The notes under the pieces were generated by a model. It searched no databases and was not told the DNA's origin. It worked only from the letters and a program-made list of their open reading frames with translations. The translations under genes and the position numbers were made by a program. A stretch of 64,000 bases of DNA. It comes from Entonaema liquescens. Lineage: Eukaryota > Ascomycota > Sordariomycetes > Xylariales > Xylariaceae. Positions 46,924-57,621 of this stretch are shown one piece after another (within the stretch, counting starts at the first letter, position 1; every line of letters starts with the position of its first letter). Location: NCBI GenBank assembly GCA_902805475.1, contig CADCSX010000006.1, forward strand, positions 992,001-1,056,000. The letters run 5' to 3'.

Positions 46924-48702
46924 GCCCTAACGCTCAAGCTTCATGGAACTTGTCTATTCCGCAATATCTGCTTATTTGGGCAGGGCAAATGAAATGTTAC
47001 TCAGACGAGGCAAAAACCTATGATGGGTCCACGACTGAGACGCTGCGGGGCAAGTGGTGCGGAATGAGACAGTGATATCGTAACAATTGAGGCTCTAGCT
47101 CGACCGCGATCCTTAGCTCCAACAGGGCTGGAATTATAAATGTAGGTACTGGATTTCGGGATAGCTGAAATCTGTCTGAGGGCGGGGGGAGTAGATGCAA
47201 GAGGTGAGGCGTAGCGGGCCTGGTCGAGCAACAGAAGGTTGTAGCTATGCGAGATATAATAACGTATATTGGAGGGAAATGGTCATAGCAGCTCTAAAAT
47301 GCAGGCCGACCTAACGTCGAATGGGAGAAGGAAGCGGAAAGGATGCTCAGCAGCGAGGCTGTCAAAGACCTTATTGGCAATTGACGACGATGGCGGCTCA
47401 TATGTGCCGACATGGGCGACAGGTAATGCGCGCGTGTTCTCTGGCCTGCAGCTGGGAGGGTTTTTCTTCTTCTTGAATTTTAGGTATGATTCCTTTTGCA
47501 TCTAGCTGCGACTTGAACTAGGTAGGCGGCATGCAGGAGATATGCAAAGCAGAAGCTATCCTGGAAAACTCCGCTTTCGGGGTACAGGACAATATAGCCA
47601 TTTGAGATGAGAAGAAAAAAAAAGTTGAAGAAAGCAGAGAAGTGAGCGAATATAGAAATTGGAGGCGGTGCGATGTTTCTACTTTCTACAAGGAGTGACG
47701 AAGGCTATCGACGTTGTACCTTCCCCCCGTACGCAACATTGTATGTATTGTACAATTGTATCAATTGTATATTGTACAGTTGTACAAAGCTGTCCCGCGA
47801 TGGACAACGCAGCACGGGCAGGCACAAGCGCAAAAAACTGCACTAACTGGTCATACCAAGAATGTATTAGCGATACAAGGACCAGGGTTGTATCATTATT
47901 TCTACTGACTGATCAAGCTACTTAGGTAGGTAGGGGTCCTGTTTGGTCTCGCTTGGCTCTTTAAAAATGATCTCGCGGGGCTGTAGGGTAGGTACATGCG
48001 TAGATTTATTCCCAAGTCTTGAGTCTTGTCTCTAACCAAAAAGCTACAGGTACGTAATATACATGAGGACATCGTAATGTTTTATTTTCTCGTTTTCTCA
48101 TTTGTCCCTTTCCAATTTACTTTTTCCCAAAATCCAATTCGTTTAGTCCCTATGACATCCTATCAATTGTGGGTGAAATGGACTCGAGACCTATTGAATG
48201 CTCTCTCAATGGCAATGAGTAGCACTTATACCCGCAGCTCGTCAGACGGTAGCATGCAAGGTTATGTTCCCTGTGGAGTATCGACTATAGCACTGGGCCT
48301 ACGGTAATTTAGTGGTGGGAGGGGTTTGATTTTCGACCAATTCGAATTCAACATCAACACCCTACCTACCCTTTCATATCTTCGTCCCCTGAAAAAAAAA
48401 AAAAAAAATATCAACCATGCCGCCATGGTCCCTTTTCCGCTTGGTGCTTGGTGGGGGTGTCTACTGGACCATTGAACCAAGTCGGGAAAATCAGGATGAT
48501 TCATTGATGTGTTGTACAATGATGTTAGTGGTCGATCCCCAAATGAGGGGTGTCCGGGTCGAATACTGAAATAAGGAGGATTAGGGGATTAGGGGACGGA
48601 ATCCGTATGTAGGAAGACATTGACATTCGAAACTTCTGTCGCAGCTATGGATGTGCCCCATAACTGATTCCATAGCGCTAGTCTTCAAAAAAACATATAT
48701 AT

Positions 48703-48741
48703 GTATCAACAATTACATACCTGGGTATGTAATGTTGATAC
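48703..48741. repeat. 39-nt near-perfect palindrome (hairpin)
   Basis: The left arm (48703-48721) and right arm (48724-48741) are complementary over 18 pairs with a single extra A in the left arm and a 2-nt centre. The arms start and end GTATCAAC / GTTGATAC. No coding frame is attached. Confidence 0.85.
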
Positions 48742-50458
48742 CCGATGGGTTTTGGTTCGGGCTCATCCTCGATCATCTAGTCTATCTTTCCTCGTAAGGG
48801 ATTATAACTAGGCAGTCACTATACTAGGTATCAAAGACACTTAGTCTCAGTCGCAACTACGAATAGAGTATCACTTTATGTCTCTCAGAGTTTGCGCCGT
48901 ATGCAGTACATATATGTATGACTTCACTTACACGTGGAGTCCCCTCGAAGGATGAGTCTATCCTATCTACATACGCACAGCATAAACCTACACCGCTATC
49001 CTATTGTACTCACCGACTTTGCACTACAATGGTGCCGACTCTTACGAAAATAATGTATAGGCAGCTTATCGTTACCTACTTGATAACATATTTCGATATA
49101 CCTTATGTAAGTCCCTGAGCGAAGTGTGCCCAGTTAGGCAGTTGATGTCCCAGGATCTTCCCAGGTTCGCGAGCTTGACAGGTCACAAATTGAGAATAGT
49201 ATTGTCTGTCAACTTTGCCCTAACCGCAAGGCCGGCCCGAAGCTAGTGCAGCAGCCATCTGCTTATCGACATCGACGGTTGGTCATGTGGACCGAACGAA
49301 AGTAGAAGGGTAGTATACAATAGCTTCGTGGCTAAAACTAGTAGACACACGCATGAAAAGTACATCATCGAAGTGGTACTAGATGGTTCGTATGTACGAA
49401 AATGAAAGGAGATGACGTAGAAAATAAGTGATCTTCGACGGGGGAAGACGAACTGGTTCGCCCAAGTTAGTTCGTTAGAATATATGAAAAAATATACGAC
49501 TTGTAAGTCAGGAGTCTTTCGAAAACGGGGACTCATTCCTTGATATTTTTTCTACTTTCTCTGCTTACCCCTGCCGATAGGAACCGTGATGTGTTGTTTT
49601 CCCTCCCAGTCGCCGGGGAGGAATGTCGTCAGCCTACGCTAGATCAACAGTTTAGGGCTGGTCCCCAGTCTAAGCCAAGATCCCGCTTCGATCCCTAAAC
49701 CCGCTTCTTCTTAAAAGCCACTTGATATATCTCCCTCCCCTTAGTTGTTAAATTCTCTGCCCCTTCCTCCCGGGTGCTACCCAATCTAAGACCACGCTAT
49801 TCCAGCCGTTGGCACCACGCGACTTTGGCTAGACTGCCCGCTATCGTCGCCCGGAAAGGAGGTGTTAGATATTGGGCAGCGATACATGCGATAGCTCTAC
49901 AGGTAGGCCATGTAAGTTGGAGAACAACGCAAACAGCGCAAAGCGAGGCTGCTTGAGACAACTGGCCACCAATGTCATGCTCGTCTGTCATTAGGAAGAC
50001 ATCCAATACATTATTCCCTGCATTGTACCGGTCCTGTAAGATCACTTTCTCCCGCATCGGCCATTCCAATTCGCGAATCGTATTTCCCATAACCAAAGCA
50101 CCATGCTGCTCGTCGCTTCGGGACCTTACTGATCAGAAATGCATCTCATCATCATTATTTGCCTCGTGTTTGAAAAATATCTCATATTCCCTATCGTCGA
50201 TTCCACGCAATCCCCCATGGGTTTATCCCGAAGCGAAGGTGGGAAGAATAATAATAAAAAAAAAAAAAGAAAAAAGAAAAGAGGATCTACGGGTATCTAC
50301 TCCAAATATTACTCGTTCCTTAATCCAACTTGCTTTTTTTGGCTCGCGTGGGAGTGCCCAGGAAGATCAAGGTATCTAGCCCTGCATTGGCTCCCGTGGC
50401 TGAAATCGCCTTGCCCGTTCAACACCAACCCCCCGTCGATTATCAATTGCTCCAAGTC

Positions 50459-50520
50459 ATACATACATAACAATATACATATCTACATATCTACATACCT
50501 ACATACATACATAGTACATA
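50459..50520. repeat. Degenerate ACAT/ATCTAC tandem region
   Basis: Imperfect tandem units of ACAT and ATCTAC fill about 60 bases of intergenic DNA. Confidence 0.75.
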
Positions 50521-51504
50521 CTTCATCCTTAGGTGAGCATATAGCTAGCTGCCTATCTACTTCCTTACTTATCTCCCCAATATCTACGCCTAGAAATCCA
50601 TACCTTGTAAACCCACCAGGTCTTTAGGTATTAATGGATCTTCAGGTCGGGCTTTTTAAGCACGTAATCAAACGATCTCACGTTTTAACTTTACGCGAGT
50701 GATCGAGTGGTCAGCAATGGTTCCCGACTCTTATAGTGAGTGGGCCGTGATAGGGAAAAAAAAGGGGGGGCAGAAAGGAAGGAATTGACTTCCGTAGCTT
50801 AGAGCCCAATTCTTTTTTGTCGAGAGGTTGCATAATGCGACCTCCGACATCAACCAAATCGTGGGGTGCGCCAACCGCCCTTCCATACCGCGGGATTCTA
50901 TGGATTCTATGGCACATGTTGATTCTCCGTGACCACCTCTTTACGAATTACGCTAGGAGGCTCATACTATACGAATATGATTTATGCGCGCCCGGCTCGA
51001 ATCGTTCTCTATAATAACAGCCACAGCGACACAACGCCCTTGGCACGAGCTTTATCACGAATAACCCTCACCATTCGTATGAGGAGTATCACTAGCGTTT
51101 TGACACGTTACGGTAATATTTTTTCTTTTCATGTCTGACCCTTCAGTGTTTTCCTTTTCCGTTCTTGATACCTATGTAAGATAACCTAGTGGGAAGAAAG
51201 GCGACGAGCACGCCATGCTCTGCCACCTGTCCACCCGTCTATTATGCTCATGAGACGTGAAGGGTATGTGGGTAGATCGTATGATACAAGTTTGTAATGC
51301 TTTCAAAATATGTGAGGAGTGAGGGAGTACATTTTATGATTGGATTGGCTTCCAAGCCGTCTCGTCGAGTCGTCGTATTGCCGCCTGAACGCCTCTCTGA
51401 TGGCCCAATCCCGCAGATGCATTACTGTAAAATCTATGGAAAATATGCAAGTTGACGAAGGGGTTATGGGAGCGTACCCGTCACTCCACTCTCCACATCG
51501 CCTC

Positions 51505-54500
51505 CTATTCGTCCTTGTCGCTCTCGGATTTAGCGTCGTGCTCCTGCGATTCGGAGATCTTGCTTCGATTCGCTTGCTCCCTGTCTAGGTTAGGGAAGAC
51601 GAGCTCGAAAATCTCGTTGTACCAGCTGGCTGGACGGCCCTCGAGACCCTCCTTGATGTTCTGCACGATAATGTTAGTCTAGACCGTCGCATCGGAATGT
51701 TATTTCAGGTTAGTAGCACCCACCTCTGGAAGTTCTAGCCAGTCGGACATATTATCTTGTGGGAAGATGATCATCTTGCAACCAGCCCGCCTTGCCGCGA
51801 CCGTCTTCTCCCGCAGACCCCCTATCCTGAGGACCTTTCCAGTCAATGTAAGCTCCCCGGTCATGGCGATCGTGGGGTTGACAGGCGTCTCCAGTGCCAA
51901 TGATAAGAGCGATGTCGCCATGGTCACGCCGGCCGATGGTCCGTCCTTTTGCACTGCCCCTTCAGGCACGTGCAAGTGAATCTTGGCCTTGTCGAAAAAG
52001 TTGTTATTCGGAAATTCCTTCGCCATGTGCGCCTTAGCGAAGGAATAAGCAATGGTGGAGGACTCCTTCATCACGGTCTTGAGGTTGCCCGTGATTTCCA
52101 AACCTGCACGACTACTAGGCTTTAATGCAGACTGGAGGATGGACTCTATGTACATCGCGGAACCGCCTAGCTGGGTCCATGCAAGACCCATCGCAACACC
52201 AGGTGGTGTCACGTCGTATAGACGGTCAGAGGTGAATATCGGAGGGCCGACATAGTCCTTAAGGTTTTCCTTGTTGATCTCAACGTGAACCGAGTCGGGT
52301 ACTCTTAAAGCTACGCGAGGCTTCTCTGTGGTTTCTTTCTCAGATGCTTCGGGGGAAGTAGGATCGGGGTTCTCTTTCTCCTTTTCCTTCTCCTTTTCTG
52401 ATTCTTCCAGGGCGGCTTTTCCGTCTTCTGTCAGGGCTGCGGACTCGGGAAGAACGTCCTCGCCGAGTTCTTGGACGATCTTCAGAGCTGACTTTCGGTA
52501 GACCTTTTCAATCTGCTTCTTCAAGTTACGAACACCCGACTCGCGGCAGTATGATTTAATCAACTCGTCAATCGCATCATCTGTTAAGGTAACATCTGCA
52601 TCCTTCAATCCAGCTAGTTCCTTAGCCGCAGGTGCTAGGTATCGGTCCGCAATTGCTCTTTTCTCGTCCGAAACGTACCCCGAGAGTCTGATAACTTCCA
52701 TACGGTCCAATAGAGGTCTAGGAATGGTATCGGTCATATTTGCTGTGCAGACAAATAAGACTTTAGAAAGGTCAACAGGAACATCCATGTAGTGGTCGAG
52801 GAATGAACTATTTTGTTCTGGGTCGAGTAGTTCTAGAAGAGCTGACGAAGGGTCGCCTTGGTAGCCCCGGCCAATTTTGTCGACCTCATCAATTAATATC
52901 AGAGGATTCTCAGTTTGACACTTCTTTAAAGCTTGAATGACTCGTCCAGGGAGGGCACCGACGTACGTCCGTCGATGACCTTTAATTTCAGCCACATCTG
53001 TAAGACCTCCTACACTGAATCTGTAGTACTGTCGGTTTAGAGCCCTGGCGATTGACTTGCCTATACTGGTCTTGCCAACGCCAGGAGGTCCCACGAAACA
53101 TAAGATCTTGCCTTCGACTGTACCTCGGAGCTTACCAACGGCGATGAATTCTAGAATACGGTCCTTGACGTCTTTTAACCCGTAATGGTCCTCGTCTAGT
53201 ACTTTCATGGCATTCTGAATTCCAAAGTTCTCGGCGCTTCGCTGTCCCCAAGGGATTTGTGTCAGCCAGTCCAAATAGTTCCTCGTTACGTTAAACTCGG
53301 AGGCGGCGGGTTCGAGATGAGCGAGCTTATTAATCTCGTCATCAAATACTTTTCGAACACCTTCGGGCATCGCCAGCTTGTCGGCTTTCTCCTTGAACTT
53401 CTCGACCAGCTTATCCTTACCGTCAGACTCAATGCCCAATTCACGACGAATACCTTTCATCTGCTCCATAAGCCAGTATTCTCGTTGTCGCTTCGTAATC
53501 TTCTGCTCAACATCCTTAGTGATCTTTGATTGAAGCTGGGCATTCATCAGTTCTTTCTTCAATACGACGAGAGCCTTTTGCATTCGTTCCTCAACATTAA
53601 GGCTAGCAAGGACTTCTTGTAGTTCCGCAGGCTCGCCGGCAGATACCGCCGCAGCAAAATCAGCCAACTTTGCTGGTTCCGTCACGACGTTCCCTGTCGA
53701 TTGACTCATAGAGAAAGTAGATATTTGATCCCTGAATAAGCTGTTCATCGAGGCGACTTCTTTGAAAACATTTACGATTTCGTTTGTTACCGCGCGAATA
53801 ACAGGGCTTTTAGGATCAAACGGCTCCTCAGATAGGTTGTCTACGTTTACAAGGCTGACTGGGTACTTTCGCAGGAATGATGTGGGCTCATACTTCTCAG
53901 TCGTAGAATCGGACTTGGGGGCCACAGCACTCTCCTCGAAGCTCGCGACCACATCGCCCTTCTTTTCTTGCGACGGTTCCTCTTCTGTTTTAGGTGGTAT
54001 TGGTTCGGGTGTAGGTTCGGGTTCAGAATCCGTCTTCTTGGGCTCATTGGTGCTGGGAGGTATTAAAGTAGATAGTTTTATCCGGCGATGAGGATATAGG
54101 ATAGCTGTGAGGCTGTTTTGTTCTCCGTGTACTGGAAACGCGCTTGTAATTTGTGCGAAAACACCAATATCGTAAACGTCAGACGGGTCCCTAATTACAT
54201 CCTCGTCGGCATTTTCATCCTTGAATAAGAATGCGCCAACATAAGGCTGGCCCCGCTTCATCATGTCCAATATCGCAGCAGAGACATTCGGGTCTTTAAT
54301 TGTGATGGCCTTATAGAATCCTGGGAACAGAGGTCGCTTCGCTATCGGTATAGCCATGACTTGGGGATATACATCAGGTACGACAGGTTTCTGCAGCGCT
54401 TTATCGGCTCCCGACCTTCGACCTCTTCGGCCTCCGTCTCCAGGCGCATCATTGCCTGACCCAGACGATGCGCCTCCCGCCGCACTGCTTGCTTTGCCGT

Positions 54501-54903
54501 CTTGCGACTCCCCTTGACTACTCTGGTTCTTACTAGACGACGAAGACTTTGTATTAGAGCTCTTGGTTTCGGCCACTTCATCTTTGACTTCCTCTGTCTT
54601 TTTCTCTGCGTTTGCTTTTGCCTCTTCTTCTGATAACGGTTCTACGGACCCGTCGAAGAATCCATTGTCCTTTTTATCTTTTCGATTAATGGACGAGGTA
54701 GAAAAGTTTGTCCTTAGTAAAGCGCCATGCCTTGAGGCTATCGTCGGTCTTGAGCACGCGATCGTAGGTTCGTTTGAGTTATTGGTATTATTTATTGAGT
54801 AATGACGTGATGCTAAAGAGGGTCGGAGCCTCAATGCGAAGTTTGAGGGACCCCTCACCACAAGCCGTCGTGATAGGTGTTGTTGACACAACATGGTTAA
54901 CAA
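51505..54903 (-). CDS. pim1: Mitochondrial Lon protease homologue (Pim1)
   Basis: Two exons, 51724-54903 and 51505-51660, encode 1111 residues. The short last exon (NIKEGLEGRPASWYNEIFEL) joins LELPE in frame. The N-terminus (MLTMLCQQHLSRRLVVRG) is rich in Arg and lacks acidic residues, as in a matrix-targeting presequence. A disordered Ser/Lys/Glu-rich segment spans 80-170. The substrate-binding domain begins near 178 (YPQVMAIPIAKRPLFPGFYK). The AAA+ module has Walker A GPPGVGKT at 605-612, Walker B with LILIDEVDK at 668-676 and the sensor PRPLLDRMEVI. A charged insert (KEKEKEKE) lies at 836-843. The protease domain has catalytic Ser990 in KDGPSAGV and Lys1033 in LREKTVAA. Pim1 degrades damaged matrix proteins and supports mitochondrial DNA maintenance. 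All key residues are present. Confidence 0.97.
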
Positions 54904-55764
54904 GTTTTATATTTGAAAATTTCGACGATGCGGCGGTGGTATAGCCGGAGGAGGAACCGGAGCTTAGTATAAAATGCAAGTTTTCACTTGCAAAAAGGTT
55001 TCCACCTTTTTCGATTAAGTTAAAAAGAAAAGAAGAAGAATAAAAAAAAGGGAGTAGTGACTAAAATACAGATATTATAGCGATAAGCCTTAGGTTAGGA
55101 AAAATACCTAAGAATCGGCTTGTCGCCTCGTCTGAAAAAATCTAGACGACAACTTCGAATTATCGCCTTAGTAATTGCAGTAAGAGCTCAAGCATATTTC
55201 GACAAAATACATCATCGCTTGCTAAGCTGCCTCTTGCTCTAGCCACGGCCTGCGGGACAGCGGAGGTAACGGCTACCGAGATAGGTTAAGTCTTTACCAC
55301 CCAGTGGCCACTAGAAGGTACTATGGATATCTTATGTAATTTAGCGCTTGTCAAACTATCGCAAAAGTTGACCTCTATTGGATAGAAAAATATATTGCTT
55401 CATAACTAAATAACCCTTTTATATACATATATCTTACTCGCCGCAGACTTATAAGGTAACTTTTAACTATACTATGTTAGTATCTATTAAGGGGTAAATA
55501 TATACTACGAGTTGTGAATATTAATAGAAACTTCGGGTTAACCTCGACTCTTATTAGAAGTTCTTATCAACTATATCACCGAGTCTATGTTTCCATGGCT
55601 TACAACTAACTCTTTCAAAAACTCCTCAACTAGATATAAAGTAAAATAATTATTATTGAGTCTTATACGAATACTACCTTTTGATATAATCGACTTAGCT
55701 ATACGATGACACAATAGTTAATCTAGAGATACTGAATCCTCCCCAATTAATCCACTATCCACTA
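54904..55764. other. AT-rich, RIP-like intergenic DNA
   Basis: From about 55030 to 55740 the sequence is rich in TA and poor in G and C, with many TATA and TTAG/CTAA words and no open frame of note. This look is typical of decayed repeats in fungi with RIP, but it may also be simple AT-rich spacer. Confidence 0.55.
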
Positions 55765-57225
55765 TCAGAAAAGGGGGTTTCCCCAGCGCAGCATCTCCAA
55801 AGCTGCCGCTTTATCCCTCCCACCAACCACAGCCATCGCCTGATCCATCGCCCTCTGGAGCTCCCCGAGCCTCTCTACCGCGCAGCGCCTTTCCGGCATC
55901 CATTCCGTGTGGGCACGGGTATTACCGTGGCATAACCGGCATCCAGCCTCCACATCCGGCGCGTCGGGGCCAGGTCGGCACTTCCACCAGCCGCCGTGCC
56001 TCTGCCGGTGAGCGAACGGCCACCTGTCGTCGGGTTCGTGCCACTTCTTGTCCCAGGGCGGCCTGCCCGATTCCCCGTCGGCGTCGCTGCTGTCGAGCCG
56101 GATCTTGATCTCCAGGGCGAAGATGCTGTTCATCAGATCGTTCCATCGGGCTTCGCGGGTTCGTCCTCTTAGCGGCGCTTTGAAATGCGCGAACCACTCT
56201 GGGATGTGCATTTTGCGCCCTGAACTTATGGATGGCTCGGAGGGGAATGGGGCCTCCGATGTAGACCCTTGTGGTTGAGCTGGTCGAGTTAGGAGAGTGT
56301 CTGGTGAAGATGGAGAGGTGTGCCGTCTGGGAGGATGAATATTTTCGAGGCCAGCATCTACGGCTTGGTTGAAAGAGATCCTGACTAGTTTTGGTGGCGA
56401 GCCGACGAGGTATACGTGTTTCTTAGTAAGGCATGAATAGCAGTTTGCCGATCCGTCTGACCCCAACATGCGCTTAGTCTCCGATGAGGGACATCTTCGT
56501 TGTCGTTGTAGGATCTCAGAAGCTTTACGGCGGGCAGATACATTGGCTCCAATGGTCTCAACATCCACCAAAGCAGCATAGGTTTCCTGGATTTCGTGGA
56601 TGGTTGCTTGTCTTTTCTCGGTATCAGTGACCATATCAATGGTTGTTATCCCATCCTCGATGTTCTTGTGATGTTGCTCCGTACTGCTGCTTATGCCCAT
56701 CTCCCTTTTCTTCTGTCCCACCCACTCTCGAAAAGCTATGGATTGTTTAATATGTTTATCGGTAAGCTTCTCAGCATCTAGTAGTCTTTGCTCGGACAAT
56801 ATCGTAGAGCCTGCTAGATCAAACCTTGGAACAACCTCCGGTGGAAACGCTCTCCAATTAGAAATGTTTACATTAGAGGTGTTGTAATGTTGTCGTAGTT
56901 GAGATGTATCTCGAGAAGGAGCATTGTGGTGGTTTATTGGGACGGAAGACTTGTCCGAGCGAGTAGTGGTTTCCGTTCTCGTACTATTCGATATATTGCC
57001 CTCGAGCATTTCGGCACCTAAGTATTCTTCTGCTCTATCATTTACTTGACTATCTGTTATTTTGGACAGATACGCCGATCTAGACTTTCTGGTTTTCGAA
57101 TCTCTCGATGACGGAAGCGCAGATATCGGGTTCATAAATCCCATAGCCATAAAAAAAGGTTTTAGAATATATCGTAGTAGGCCTTGGATTCGGCGCTTAG
57201 TTGTACTGTTGACCTCTCTTTCCAT
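55765..57225 (-). CDS. Orphan protein with two cysteine clusters
   Basis: A single 486-residue frame with no visible intron. I do not recognise it. The N-terminal 60 residues are basic with a hydrophobic patch (ILKPFFMAMGFMNPI, about 20-34). Residues 60-240 are polar with a helical, charged stretch (EKLTDKHIKQSIAFREWVGQ). Cysteine pairs are C262-x2-C265 and, near the C-terminus, C416, C429-x2-C432 and C448, with His433 and His439 close by. Combined with WWKCRPGPD and GCRLCHGNTR this looks like a small zinc-binding site. Trp-rich sequence (PPWDKKWHEPDDRWPF) precedes it. A 1.46-kb open frame in ordinary composition is unlikely by chance. It lies between the housekeeping genes PIM1 and IRC3 and borders AT-rich, RIP-like DNA, which hints at an accessory gene. 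The first ATG was taken as start. Confidence 0.6.
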   Translation of the reverse strand: MEREVNSTTKRRIQGLLRYILKPFFMAMGFMNPISALPSSRDSKTRKSRSAYLSKITDSQVNDRAEEYLGAEMLEGNISNSTRTETTTRSDKSSVPINHHNAPSRDTSQLRQHYNTSNVNISNWRAFPPEVVPRFDLAGSTILSEQRLLDAEKLTDKHIKQSIAFREWVGQKKREMGISSSTEQHHKNIEDGITTIDMVTDTEKRQATIHEIQETYAALVDVETIGANVSARRKASEILQRQRRCPSSETKRMLGSDGSANCYSCLTKKHVYLVGSPPKLVRISFNQAVDAGLENIHPPRRHTSPSSPDTLLTRPAQPQGSTSEAPFPSEPSISSGRKMHIPEWFAHFKAPLRGRTREARWNDLMNSIFALEIKIRLDSSDADGESGRPPWDKKWHEPDDRWPFAHRQRHGGWWKCRPGPDAPDVEAGCRLCHGNTRAHTEWMPERRCAVERLGELQRAMDQAMAVVGGRDKAAALEMLRWGNPLF

Positions 57226-57621
57226 ATTGGCAGTGTGGTTAAAAGTGCTTTAGGAACTAGAATGATAGGAGTAAGCCAGCGATATCTAAAGTATGAGAGA
57301 AGGCGAGAAGCATTCCGACTAAATTATTTTTATGTAACATGTAACTATTCCGTCAAGAGTTCTACACCAAATTTCATCTGAAATATACCTAGATGTGACT
57401 TTAGGCCTGATATATAGTACAGAATATGAATTAGTAGAATGTTGATTGAATGGATCCATGACTATCTAACATATCCTAACTCAGATAACTACCTAATTAT
57501 TAAGCGTATGACTCTTAAAAATCTTACCCAGGAGAGACATGATAACTGGCACAATTCGGAAGATATTTTGAGTTGAGATAATTACGATTGGGATATATAT
57601 ATATAGATGGTGGTGACAGGT
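57226..57621. other. Intergenic spacer
   Basis: About 400 AT-rich bases separate the orphan gene's start from the IRC3 stop; a TA run lies at 57593-57605. It must contain the orphan's promoter. Nothing else was seen. Confidence 0.6.

Larger units (their letters stand above)
46924..51504. other. Long intergenic region with palindromes and simple repeats
   Basis: No gene was recognised in 4.6 kb. It holds a TTGTAC/ATTGTA palindromic cluster at 47736-47790, an A run near 48391, a 39-nt near-perfect palindrome at 48703-48741, an A/G-rich tract at 50249-50285 and ACAT-type repeats at 50459-50520. Confidence 0.55.

Noticed and set aside
48026..48307. Plus-strand frame of 93 residues in the 46.9-51.5 kb gap
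   Set aside because: No motif, no supporting context and ordinary length for chance.
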